Positions 11,022-21,524 of a stretch of DNA of 64,000 bases are shown here, in pieces. The stretch spans positions 35,281,105-35,345,104 of the forward strand of contig JAOANR010000005.1 of assembly GCA_030278955.1 (NCBI GenBank), read 5' to 3'. Under the pieces are notes generated by a model. It saw only the letters and a list, made by a program, of their open reading frames with translations. It made no database searches and had not been told where the DNA came from. Origin of the DNA: Hygrophila difformis. Taxonomy: Eukaryota; Streptophyta; Magnoliopsida; Lamiales; Acanthaceae. The position numbers were made by a program, and so were the translations under genes. Each line of letters starts with the position of its first letter. The first letter of the stretch is position 1.

Positions 11022-14000
11022 TTAATCCCATACTGATGGATAATATTTCTTCATGTATCTTGCATTAACTGGATTTGACATCTGCTCACCATTTTCGTCC
11101 ACCAGAACGTACGCTCCATTCGGTAATCTTGTATGAACAATAAATGGTCCCTCCCAATTGGGACTCCACTCACCTAATCGGCCATCCTTCTGCTTAGGCG
11201 GCCATATAACTTTCCAAACTAAGTCTCCAACTTCAAACCGCTTAAGACGAATTCGCTTATTGTACCAATCGGCCACAATATCTTTATTTTTCTGCAAATT
11301 CTCAAAGGCCTGCACCCGATTGGAATTTATCTCCAATAACTCATCTTTCATCGCACGATCATACTGTTCGGCCGACATTGAATCCACCTGGCTTGTTCTC
11401 AAAGTCGGCACTGTTATTTCGGCTGGCAATACTGCATCCATTCCATAAGTCAGCCGAAATGGTGTGAACCCAGTAGCTGAAGTTTTAGCATTTCGATAAG
11501 CCCACAATGCTTCAGATAACTTCTCGTGCCATTTTCTTGGCTGATCTTCAATCATTTTCTTTATAATTCCTATTAGCTGTTTGTTTGTGGCCTCTGCTTG
11601 TCCATTTCCTTGCGGGTAATATGGTGACGAATGCACAATTTTTATCCCGTATTCGTCTGCAAAGGCCTTGACTTTTTCTCCCACAAATACAGTTCCTCTA
11701 TCTGTTAGAATCGTCTGTGGGATCCCGAATCTATAAATCAACTGTCTCTTAATAAACTCAATCACCTCCTCTTGTGAAATGCTGACATACGCCTGAGCTT
11801 CGCCCCATTTTGTGAAGTAATCTGTTGCCACTAGCACGAACTCATGTCTTTTCGACGAAGAGGGATGAACTTTTCCTATGATGTCCATGGCCCATCCTCT
11901 GAATGGCCATGGTTTGATCATTATATGTAATTCTTCGGCCGGTAACTTCTGAATCGGCCCATGTTTTTGACATTCGGTGCATCCTCTTGCATATTTTTCA
12001 CAATCAGGACCCATATTCGGCCAATAATATCCCAGCCGAATAATACTCCACTTCATCGATTTTCCTGCCCGATGCGCACCGCATATTCCTTCATGAACCT
12101 CTCCCATTACCCTTCTAGCGTCTTCTTCTCCGACACATCTGAGCAATATTCCATCAATAGCACGCTTGAATAATAATCCTCCTATTATGACGTAGTCCAT
12201 CGCTTTCCTTTTTTCGGCTGGATTAGCCTCCGAAGGATCTTCTAATGTCTGTGCTATCTTTTTTATCCATTCGGCCTTCTCTGTTTCGGCCAAACGTACT
12301 TCTACATTTCCTGCTATCGGCATCAACCGATATTTAGCTGCATGTTGAGCCAATTCATTGGCTACTTCATTCTTTCCTCTCGGGATATATTCAATGTACA
12401 CCTCATCAAATTCTTCTAACAAAGTAACCGCTTCTTCATATAATCTAATCAACTGAGAACTCTTAATCGAAAAATCGCCTAATAATTGCTGAACAACTAC
12501 TTGCGAGTCTCCTTTAACAATGATTGCTCTGACCCCTTCTTCTATCAACCGTTGTAATCCCGAAATTAACGCTTTATATTCAGCTTGGTTATTCGTATAT
12601 GACTCTGGCAATTGCACGAAATATTTGTATGTCTTGCCCTCCGGTGTTTGTAGGGTAAACCCTGCTCCAACTCCTGAAGCGGCTTTAGAACCATCAAATG
12701 TCATTACCCATGGTTGCAAGTATACAATCCCTATCTCACCAACTTCTTTCGGCCGATCCTGATGATCGATGTCATCGGTTATCGGGTGTATCACATGATC
12801 AGCTAGAAAATCGGCTACAATCTGACCTTTCATAGCCCTCAAAGGTTGGTATCTCAAATCGTATGCATTTAACTTCATGGCCCATTTGGCCATTCTTCGG
12901 CTACTGACCGGATCATTCATCATAATCTTAACTATGTCAACCGAAGCTACCACTATCACTTGCCTTGGCTGAATATAATATTCTAATTTCTGGCATGCAT
13001 GATAAAGACTTAAGCATAGTTTATGAATCGGCGAGTACCTTACTTCGGCGTCCCTTAGGATTCGGCTAAGATAGTAAATCGCCCGATCCCTTCCTTCATC
13101 GTCTTCTTGCGCCAGTAATGCTCCAATAGATTCTTCGGCCGCTGCTATATACAACTTCAATGGCCGTCCTAAAATTGGAGGAACCAACACAGGTGGATTC
13201 ATCAAATCCTGCTTCAATTGTTCGAAGGCTTTTTGTTGGTCGACTCCCCATTTGAACTCCTCTTCCTTCTTCAACCTCAATAAATCAGTTAGTGGTTTCG
13301 ACTTTCCAGCCGCATTTTCTAAGAATCATCTCAGAAAACCGATCTTTCCAAGAAACTTCTGTAGACTCTTCTTATCATGTGGAGGTTTGGCTTCTTGGAT
13401 AGCCCTGGTTTTGTTCGCATCAACTTCTATTCCTTTGTTATGTACCAGGAACCCGAGAAAATTTCCTGCCTGTACTCCAAAAGCACACTTGGCTGGATTC
13501 ATCTTGACTCCATGCAGCCTCATCCTCATGAACACCTTCCGCAAATCGTTCAAGTGGCTTTCGATATCTTTGGATCGGACCATGACGTCATCGATATAAA
13601 CTTCAACGCAATCCCCTATGAGGTCATGGAAAACATAGTTCATGGCTCTCTGGTATGTAGCTCCTGCATTCTTTAGTCCGAACGGCATCACCACCCATTC
13701 ATATATCCCTATGGCACCAGGGCACCGAAATGCAGTCTTGTGAATGTCTTCTTCGGCCATAAAAATTTGGTTGTATCCTGAATATCCATCCATGAAAGAT
13801 AGCATCCCCTGTTTTGCGGCCGAATCAATCAACAAGTCAACAATAGGCATCATATACTCATCTTTTGGAGTGGCTATATTAAGATTCCTGAAATCAATAC
13901 AAACTCTCAATGTTCCATTCTTCTTTATTACAGGAACAATATTCGATAGCCATTCTACATATTTAGCTGGCCTAACAAACCCGGCCGCTAACAATTTCTC

Positions 14001-14396
14001 TATTTCTTCTTTTATTTTTGGGACTAATTCGGGCGCTGCCCTCCTGGCCGGCTGTTTATGCGGCCTGAATCCTTCTTTAATAGGCAGTCTGTGCTCTACA
14101 ATCGACCGCTCCAATCCTGGCATCTCTGTATAGTCCCATGCGAAACAATCCTTGAATTCGACTAGAACCTTCTTGAATCGGCTTGTCATCTACTGATCAA
14201 GATTTGCACTCAACGGGATCTCCCTCGGGTGTTCGTCTGTACCAACATTGACCATTTTCAAGGGGTCTTGAGCTTTGAAATCCAGCGTTCGCTTTGGAAT
14301 TGCGTCTATTAAATCGCTCCATCCTGCTTTGTTGTCTGAAATTCCGAGTTCGGCCGATTTGAACTCAGTCGCTTGATTCGGTTGTGCCTTCATCAT
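11022..14396 (-). pseudogene. pol: Tat pol: RT, RNase H, second RNase H, integrase
   Basis: From ATG 14396 the frame runs through RT (PVIKKNGTLRVCIDFRNLN, catalytic YIDDVMVRS near 13590), a first degenerate RNase H, a second archaeal-type RNase H (WVMTFDGSKA near 12700, NNQAEYKAL, VKGDSQVVV), the integrase zinc finger (HEGICGAH...CTEC near 12000-12090) and the DDE core (AMDIIG, LTDRGT, QAEATNK). It ends at 11022. The frame is continuous but for two stops: TAG at 14190-14192 before RT and TGA at 13326-13328 between RT and RNase H. Its start overlaps the gag-protease stop by four bases (ATGA), in another frame. All catalytic residues I can check are present. Confidence 0.9.
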
Positions 14397-17300
14397 TTAC
14401 TTTCTTCTTCGGCTGGCCGTTCATCGGCCTGGTATCTGATTTCAAACCCCAAATCTGTCCAATCACACTCGATCACCTGCGGGTACCGATCTCCTACCAC
14501 TGCTAGGAATGGTTGTATCGGTTCTTCATATAACACCGCATCAATTCGTCCGGCTGAGCTGACTGGAAATGGAGGTTGATCCCCATCTACTTCTTCTACT
14601 GTGCCATCCTTTTTCCAGAACCATACTTTCTGGTGAAGCGTTGATGGCAAACATCGGGATGTATGAATCCAGCATCGGCCTAATAGGGCCGCATACGGGA
14701 CTTCTGCATCTACCACGAAGAACATGGTCGGAATTGATATTGTTCCGACCGTTACATCCACCAATATACATCCTTCAGCCGCAGTTTGAGCCCCCACAAA
14801 ACTCATTACCTTCATTCTCGTAGGGAGTAAATCTTCCTTCGAACGGCCTATCTTCGTTAGTGTGGATAGCGGCATGATATTAACTGTGGCTCCACCGTCG
14901 ATAAACATTCTTCTAAGTGGTCTCCCATTGACCCAACCTTTAACGTATAAAGGCCTCACATGCTGGGACATCTTCGCAGTTGGAGGCAAAATCGTACCTG
15001 GTTGAGCTTCTGGAACAAATGCTTTATATCCTTCCTCAAACGATTTCTCTATTTCGGCTTCCGGCCGAAATACCTCAAGTTTATCGAAACAAAAATCCAC
15101 TATGGGTTCTTCATCACCATAGTATTCTCCATCCTTTTGACAGAAAACCACAGCTGGTTCGGAATCCGACCAATACTCCTCTTTCTCTTCGGTGGTTACC
15201 GTCACCATATTCGCGCTAGATCCAAAGTCGAACTTAAACTGCCCAACAGGAGGTGTATCACTATTCGGAATGATAGTTGTCTTTGGTTTCCACTCCCTGG
15301 TTCGGACTGGTCTAGGCTTCCATTCTTCTTTCGATTTCGGCTGCTCACTTTCAATTTTCGGCTGTATTACTTTTGGCCGAAATTCAGTTTTGTTCTTTAG
15401 CCGATCCTGTCCTTCTTTCGGCTTCCTCTCTTCTTTGGATTCGGATTTCAAACGAGCCGAAAATACCCTATTGAGTACTCGTCCCCCCGAGAACGAACAG
15501 TCATCAGGGAAATCCTCTTCCATATGCATCATATCATACTCCTCCTGCTCAGAAACAGCAGCTGCTTTAAGCCGTTGCATTCTTCGTTTGAAAGTACGAT
15601 ATGATCCCTTTCCTTTTGGGACTTTTCTCTCCTCTGCCCTCCAAGCTGAATGGTCATACCGGCGTTGATCGAAATGCCTTCTTTCTGGAGAGTTTTGGAC
15701 CCATCGGCCTACCTGAGTATTTGCTGGTGGCCTTTTAAGCTTTTTCATTTCGGGACTAACAGCTTCTTCAGGGACTGTGATCTGTATCACAGTCTTTCCA
15801 TTCTGTTTATCGGCTGTTAACTTCATCTCTGAATCCCATCCGTTGGTTATGATTTTCAACGTTGGTCTCTCACTCTTATCTCCGACCTCGATCTCCTGAT
15901 GTCTCTCCGATTGCTTGATCCACTCTTTCACCTCATAATTCCCCAATCGGTCAAAAACATCTGTAACTTTCTCTTTTCCCTTCGGAGATCCTAGCCTTTT
16001 CCATACTCCTGACTTCTGAGCCGATGGCCGATCCCCAAGCCGATCGTGCACAGAACTCTTGCTAGATGATGTTTGATCCCCCAATCGGTCATGCACCGAT
16101 TTATTCTGGTTGGGCTGCACCATCACCATGTTGGCAACTGGGAACGGATTCTTATCGATTGCCATAAGCCTTTCTGGGAACTTCAGCTTCCCATCATCGA
16201 CATGCTTCTGAATCAGTTTCCTAAAATGCCCACAAATCGCCGTGGAATGAGTAGCTGATCCATGGAATCTGCACCATCCGGCCTCCAACTGATCCTTGGT
16301 AGGCTGTGGATGGTTTCCTTTAAACTCTAGCAATCCGTTCTTCTGGCAATAATAAAATATTTCGTCCATTTGTGACAAGTCGAAAGAGTAAAACCTTTGA
16401 GATTCATCTCCTCCTTCTTTCTCCTTGCCTCTGGCTGGCCGAAGTGCTGGACAAGTCATAGGCTTTTTTATGATTAACTCTGCCCTTGCGACTTCGGCTA
16501 ATGCAGGAACGTCATCCGTATTATACTCTTCCTGAATGTCACATCTATCCAAAGATTCAGCAAATGAGGCAGCTGACTGGATAGGTTGTGACCTTCCGCT
16601 TTGACTTCGGCTTGATTTGAAAGCCGCCTGTTCCGCCAAATATGTCTCCATCCTTATAGCTTCAGCCGTCAATTCGGCTACTGTCCTTGGTCTTGTTACC
16701 ATCAATCTGTCCTTAATGGCAAACTTCAAATTCTGCTTTAAGATTTGAATATATTCATGCTCAGGCAGCATTGTCTTCATCTGAGCCTTCACTGCATAAA
16801 ATCTTTCAATGAATTCAGTAACCGATTCAGACGCCTTCTGCTTGGTTGACGTCAGATCAACTACCGAGACTTCCGGACTAGTATTATAGAATCGGTCATG
16901 GAATAACCGCTCCATTTCGGCCCAAGTATTGACCGATCCCGTTGGCAAATTAATGTACCATTCGAATGCTGGGCCAGTTAATGACAAACTGAACAATATC
17001 AGCTTGTGAAAATCATTTTGCGCGATTCTGGTACATTGAGCTGTAAATCGGCCAATATGCTCGATGGTAGAGCGGCCGACTTCTCCAGAAAAAGTGTTAA
17101 AATCTGGAACCTTCACCCCTCTAGGCAGTGGATACTGCTCCTCAATGTAATCTGGATAAGGTTTCCGATACATCGGCCTATTCTCCTGGCCGATGAGATT
17201 CCCAAACTGTGTGCGAATAATCTCAGCAATAAGTTCTCTGTCAACCAGTTGTGGTGGATTCTGCTGAAGTGGTGCGTATTGTTGTTGAACCACTGGAGCA

Positions 17301-17770
17301 GGCGGTTGAACAGCTGGTTGAGGCGGTTGATTCTGTTGCTGATCGTACCTCTGCTGCGGAGGAACAAAAGGCCGAGCTCCGTGCCCTCCTGGCGGCCTAA
17401 AGGCCTGCTGTTGAAAATTGTGAGGATTTTGCATCGCAGGTGGTGGATTTTGAGCTACTAGAGCTTGCTGCGCTCCTATCGGATACATACTCCTCGCGAT
17501 TTCGGCTCTAAACATGGCTGGCATCGCTGCCAAGATATTTCCCTCAATCTGACGAACTGAGTTAGTAACCGCCGCCTCCACCATAAATTGAACCTGATCT
17601 CGGAATCGCGGGGTTAAATCATCGTTCGAAAACTCCTGATTATGGAAATGTGATGGTCCGGGGAACCCTGGGGGGAATTCTCCGGCTTCTGGTGCGCGCT
17701 CTTCCTGAATCGGCGGCAAATCAGTCCTCGCCGCCGTGTTTGCTGCTGGAGTTGCTTGTTCAAACGCCAT
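14393..17770 (-). CDS. gag: Tat gag-protease polyprotein, intact (1125 aa)
   Basis: I start at the ATG at 17770 (MAFEQATPAANT), six bases inside the primer-binding site; a GTG further out is unlikely in a plant. A Pro/Gln-rich N-terminus leads to the retrotransposon gag domain at about residues 200-350 (KLILFSLSLTGPAFEWYINL, WAEMERLFHDRFYN). A zinc-knuckle-like C/H cluster (CRFHGSATHSTAIC) lies near residue 500, then a long charged Lys/Glu-rich linker. An aspartic protease lies near residue 955 (FIDGGATVNIMPLSTL, then AALLGRCWI). The frame is uninterrupted, unlike pol next to it. It forms the capsid and cuts the polyprotein. Confidence 0.9.
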   Translation of the reverse strand: MAFEQATPAANTAARTDLPPIQEERAPEAGEFPPGFPGPSHFHNQEFSNDDLTPRFRDQVQFMVEAAVTNSVRQIEGNILAAMPAMFRAEIARSMYPIGAQQALVAQNPPPAMQNPHNFQQQAFRPPGGHGARPFVPPQQRYDQQQNQPPQPAVQPPAPVVQQQYAPLQQNPPQLVDRELIAEIIRTQFGNLIGQENRPMYRKPYPDYIEEQYPLPRGVKVPDFNTFSGEVGRSTIEHIGRFTAQCTRIAQNDFHKLILFSLSLTGPAFEWYINLPTGSVNTWAEMERLFHDRFYNTSPEVSVVDLTSTKQKASESVTEFIERFYAVKAQMKTMLPEHEYIQILKQNLKFAIKDRLMVTRPRTVAELTAEAIRMETYLAEQAAFKSSRSQSGRSQPIQSAASFAESLDRCDIQEEYNTDDVPALAEVARAELIIKKPMTCPALRPARGKEKEGGDESQRFYSFDLSQMDEIFYYCQKNGLLEFKGNHPQPTKDQLEAGWCRFHGSATHSTAICGHFRKLIQKHVDDGKLKFPERLMAIDKNPFPVANMVMVQPNQNKSVHDRLGDQTSSSKSSVHDRLGDRPSAQKSGVWKRLGSPKGKEKVTDVFDRLGNYEVKEWIKQSERHQEIEVGDKSERPTLKIITNGWDSEMKLTADKQNGKTVIQITVPEEAVSPEMKKLKRPPANTQVGRWVQNSPERRHFDQRRYDHSAWRAEERKVPKGKGSYRTFKRRMQRLKAAAVSEQEEYDMMHMEEDFPDDCSFSGGRVLNRVFSARLKSESKEERKPKEGQDRLKNKTEFRPKVIQPKIESEQPKSKEEWKPRPVRTREWKPKTTIIPNSDTPPVGQFKFDFGSSANMVTVTTEEKEEYWSDSEPAVVFCQKDGEYYGDEEPIVDFCFDKLEVFRPEAEIEKSFEEGYKAFVPEAQPGTILPPTAKMSQHVRPLYVKGWVNGRPLRRMFIDGGATVNIMPLSTLTKIGRSKEDLLPTRMKVMSFVGAQTAAEGCILVDVTVGTISIPTMFFVVDAEVPYAALLGRCWIHTSRCLPSTLHQKVWFWKKDGTVEEVDGDQPPFPVSSAGRIDAVLYEEPIQPFLAVVGDRYPQVIECDWTDLGFEIRYQADERPAEEESK

Positions 17771-17775
17771 TTTGC

Positions 17776-17793
17776 GTCCCACTGGGCGTGCCA
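17776..17793 (-). promoter_or_regulatory. primer-binding site of the Tat element
   Basis: The minus strand reads TGGCACGCCCAGTGGGAC one base inside the 5' LTR, with the TGG expected opposite a tRNA CCA end. The identical 18 bases lie next to the LTR of the TR-GAG element (35558-35575). I do not assign the tRNA. Confidence 0.7.
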
Positions 17794-17794
17794 C

Positions 17795-18454
17795 TGTTTG
17801 GCTCGGGTGTAGCCAAGGACCTTTTTCTCCTCAAGGGAGGCTACCGGAAAAGGATCAAACCGATTACGGGTTCGGATTAACAATAATGCGCCCACAATTG
17901 ACTGAATCTTCTTTGAATTGATCAACAATAACAAAATACAACGGAGAATCTGCCTGTTGTTAAGAAACAACGGCGGAATTCACCAAAAACAGGGAACCAA
18001 ACTACCAGCTGCTAAGGAGCAACGGTGGATTTGGAAATGATAACCGCTACAAACTAGGCTAGATTCTAAGGAAAGCTGTAAAGGAAAGTTGTAAAGAAAG
18101 CAGTAAAGATAACAAGGAATTAAAATTGATAAAAGGAATTTGGGGGTTGGATTGATCTCTCCGATTTTGAGTGTGTCGACCCCTATTTATAGCCGGAGCT
18201 GGAATAACCGCTCTCCGGTTAACTCCTCTGAGCCGAATTCTTTCTCTCTTCAATTCGGTTGTTTTGGTTTCGGCTGTTTCTTCCTATTTCGGCCGAAATC
18301 TTTATCAGCCTCGATTCCCTCCCTTCGGTTTACTATGTACTTTCGGCCTTACTAATCTTGAGCTCATCTTCTTTTGGGACTTCCTCTTTCTTCCGGCCCA
18401 TGTCTTATGGCCCAATAGCTCTTTCGCGGCCCATTATTCCATATGGCCCCAACA
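17795..18454 (-). repeat. Tat element 5' LTR (right copy)
   Basis: This 660-bp partner of 5864-6523 carries the promoter for minus-strand genomic RNA, with CTATAAATAG on the minus strand at 18183-18192. Differences from the left copy by eye: single substitutions near 17935, 18040, 18090 and 18363. The TSD AATAT follows at 18455-18459. Confidence 0.95.
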
Positions 18455-18459
18455 AATAT

Positions 18460-18767
18460 TCAATATTTATAATAATATTTAATATTTTAAAAATTACAGT
18501 AAATACTAGCTCCCTTCCCGATTTGTTTTGCTTTTTTTTAAAAGAAAATCCTTTTGACTTTTGCTTCTCCAAAAAGTTCTTTTTTATTTTTTCTAGCTAT
18601 TTGTTTTGATTTTTTCTAAAATTTAAAGGAGAAGCAAAAGTTGAAATTCTCATTTTTAGTAGGGGGTTACTTATAAAAAAAATAGAAATTATTTTAGGTA
18701 TAAAAATACAAAAATATCCATATTTAATTAGGAATAAATCAAATGATAAATATTCTTATAAGATTTA
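18460..18767. other. AT-rich DNA flanking the Helitron
   Basis: No gene. A local inverted repeat (GACTTTTGCTTCTCC near 18557 and its complement near 18628) could be the remains of a small fold-back element. This segment and 26674 onward were contiguous before the Helitron inserted. Confidence 0.4.
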
Positions 18768-18797
18768 CTAGTATTACCCGCCCGCGCGATGCGCGGG
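18768..18797 (-). other. Helitron 3' terminal hairpin and CTAG end
   Basis: CCCGCGC and GCGCGGG pair across a GAT loop at 18781-18797 (7-bp perfect stem). Nine bases separate the stem from the CTAG end. In this AT-rich region so GC-rich a palindrome stands out. Confidence 0.8.
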
Positions 18798-19453
18798 AAG
18801 AGATGTTTCTAAAATATCAAAAAAATTATTTAGAGATTCAACAAAATAATAAATTGTCCTCACGATTGAATGAAAGAAAATGTATAAGGTAAAATAGTTG
18901 ACTATTGAAGTAATGAATAAGAAATTGATCAAGATTAAAGGAATGAAAGTTTTAACTGTAAAACTGAGGTTTAACTGTCAAGGTTGAAGGAATATCAAAG
19001 TTTTCCTATTTATTTTCTTGATCCGGCTCCTCTAAAGAAAATAATTTATACATGCGTAAAAGTAATAAAGGTGAAAAAATAATTTTTCTTAAAAGAAAAA
19101 AGAAAAAAAAACATTCTAATAACGTCCTACATTTCTTTCCCATAGCATTTCTAAAAGAAATGAATTGCTTGACAATTTCATGTCACTAACCACAGGAATA
19201 AAATTGCCCTAATTTAAAAAAAAAATGTAGCTTATTTAAAACTGGCGATTGTTAATTCCATCGAATACAAATTATGGAATAAATATGTTTTAAATACAAT
19301 TAAAGTATTTTGAAAATAAAATACAATTAAATTTTAAATCAACAAGTAAGATCATAAAAAAATTCAGTTTCATAGCCCATAGATTTTATAAATTAGATTA
19401 TCTAGAACAGATCAGTGACAACGAATATGTAAGCCTGGATCAAAAAATCAATA

Positions 19454-19714
19454 CTCCCTCCGTTTTTTTTTAACTTCACCCATCCTGCACTGCACGCAAT
19501 CCAATGCACATTTTCAATCATCAATATCTCATATTACATATAAATGAAATTTATAAAAGTTTGATATTATAAAACTACATGATTAGACGAATCCAACAAG
19601 ATCTTACTTGACTATGTTTTATCTTATATAACTATATGAAAAAGTTGAATTAAAGTTACTCAATGAATAGTATCTACTATGCTAATGGTGAACTTAAAAA
19701 AAAAACGGAGGGAG
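19454..19714. mobile_element. Stowaway-type MITE, copy A
   Basis: Terminal inverted repeats CTCCCTCCGTTTTTTTTT and AAAAAACGGAGGGAG, flanked by TA on each side (19452-19453, 19715-19716); 261 bp. TA target sites and CTCCCTCCGT ends mark Tc1/mariner-related Stowaway MITEs. Confidence 0.9.
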
Positions 19715-20014
19715 TATAAAGTTTATAATTCTTAAAAATTATAACTTTAAAAAAATCTAGGAATAAATGTAATGCACTTACAATTCCTGTATATTTATTA
19801 GCATTGCGACAATCAAGTATACAATTCATTTTAAAGTGGCTAATATTTAAAGAATCAAACAATGCTTCATTGAAAAAGATAAATTATAAAGTGGTTAATA
19901 AAATTTATCAAACAATATGTAATCACCGGATCATAGAGCAAAACATTAAACTTCGATTTAAACATTCATGTTAACAAAATCCATCATAGCACATCACTTG
20001 AAGATTTTGAGACA

Positions 20015-20242
20015 TCAATGGCGATTAAATTTATTAGTCAGTCCGATAAGACCCTTCATAATATCATAAAACCAAACATCGTCAAACTTTCTCAACAAAG
20101 GTTTCGCAACAAACATCCTCAATAAAGGTTTCGCAACATCGAAATAGTTACCCTTCAGATACTCAGAAAAAACGTCCATTTGCGCTACAATACATTCAAA
20201 CATAGCATCTGGAACGGCTAGAAAGTTACATTGTCCAGTCAT
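20015..20242 (-). CDS. short ORF, possible captured gene fragment
   Basis: A 75-codon frame (starts MTGQCNFLAVPDAMFECIV) in the otherwise AT-rich 3' part of the Helitron. Just to its right (minus-strand upstream), around 20370-20530, other open stretches follow a TTTTGCAG acceptor-like site, one reading SMGNAFSSRFAQVIDKILG. Helitrons often capture exons, so this may be a remnant of a host gene. I recognise no domain and the exons do not join cleanly. Confidence 0.25.
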   Translation of the reverse strand: MTGQCNFLAVPDAMFECIVAQMDVFSEYLKGNYFDVAKPLLRMFVAKPLLRKFDDVWFYDIMKGLIGLTNKFNRH

Positions 20243-20912
20243 GTCTCATTTGTTCAACATCTTATCATCATCATTGGATAAAATTCTCTAGTCTTTATGT
20301 ATATGTTTAATAAATGCAGCATTTATATTTTAAAGGAGAATGAAAGTATAGACAGAGTATTTCTACTTGTAATTTTTTCCAAGCATAAATTCGAGGGGAT
20401 GACCAAGAATTTTGTCAATAACTTGAGCAAATCTAGATGAAAAAGCATTCCCCATTGATGGCAGGACATAAATTTTTCATGTGCTTGTAGAGATTAGTCT
20501 TCTGTTTGTCACAACATTCTGCAAAATGATAATTGCATATGATTAAGATTCAGTTCATAATTGTAGTAAACATGGAAATAAAATTAAAAAAAATAAAATA
20601 ATTGATTCAAAACATCATCACCAACACGCCTTAATTTTCAAGTGAAAATTAAGCCTGTGTCGCATACTTGCATTCCATTTTCTAAATTATAGCCCAAAGT
20701 GCAAGCTGTATTCAAAGCCAAAATTAAAGTTAAAAAATTCATTTAAGTCTGAGAAACTCCATGCCATTGGTACTATATTCAATATCCATATCAATATAAT
20801 CTTGGAAGTTTCTGCAAAATCAAAATATTTTGTGCGAAATAGCCTTGCTCCTTTTTGTCCAATGGGATGACCTGAATTCGTTTCAGGCAGATGTTTCTAA
20901 TTCTTGTTAGTT

Positions 20913-21460
20913 TTTTTTTTTTTGAGGTGAATGTATTTTATTCCGTCCAAAGAAAACACAATCGAAGTATCCTTACAATTGACTTACACAGTTTTGCATC
21001 ATCTACCAAACTCGCCATAAATCTTTGACAAACATCGAAAGGGAAAACAGGCTCTAACACAACAGTATATCGGGAGCCATATGAACTGAATACTTCGACC
21101 AAAAAAGACAAGTGAGGCTAGGACACATTCGAGCAAAGCATTCTTCCAAAGATCCACTGCAAACAGCAAAAGTCGGCAGCATCCACTAACTTATAATTCT
21201 TCCAATGATCTTGGTATCAACTCGGCGAGCCGTAATAGCAGAGCTATAATCTTCATATTTATCATAAGGCCTCACATGTAGAGTGTCACAATGACAAATC
21301 CATTAAACTTGCTATCACACCACATCTCCCTTGCAATATAGTCCTTCCAATGTAATAGTACAATCAAAGGGCAAAACTAGGAAGTGCTGTTTGCATCATC
21401 CTGGTATCAACTCGGCGAGTCGAATTCTTCCAATGATCTTGGTATCAACTCGGCGAGTCG
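20913..21460 (-). mobile_element. LINE/retroposon tail with 14-bp TSD
   Basis: Poly-T at the left (20913-20923) marks a minus-strand poly-A tail. The direct repeat AATTCTTGTTAGTT flanks it at 20899-20912 and 21461-21474. The 548-bp body has no ORF of note. A unit of about 35 bases containing CTTGGTATCAACTCGGCGAG occurs three times, near 21207, 21403 and 21439, at the 5' end of the insert. Confidence 0.8.
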
Positions 21461-21524
21461 AATTCTTGTTAGTTATTAGCCAATGTATACATCTAATTCA
21501 TGTTAGTTATTAAAACCCTAATTA

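Larger units (their letters stand above)
5864..18454 (-). mobile_element. complete Tat-type Ty3/gypsy LTR retrotransposon
   Basis: Two 660-bp LTRs bound the element, with the 5-bp TSD AATAT at 5859-5863 and 18455-18459. Reading on the minus strand the order is LTR, primer-binding site, gag-protease, RT, RNase H, a second RNase H, integrase, a 4.5-kb region coding on the opposite strand, polypurine tract, LTR. Dual RNase H and extra ORFs are known traits of the Tat lineage. The LTRs differ at about 4 positions by eye, so insertion is recent. Gag-protease is intact, but pol holds two in-frame stops, so this copy may need help in trans. Confidence 0.95.

Noticed and set aside
17771..17794. GTG start for gag at 17794
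   Set aside because: It lies in the primer-binding site and is not ATG; the next ATG at 17770 is normal for a plant element.
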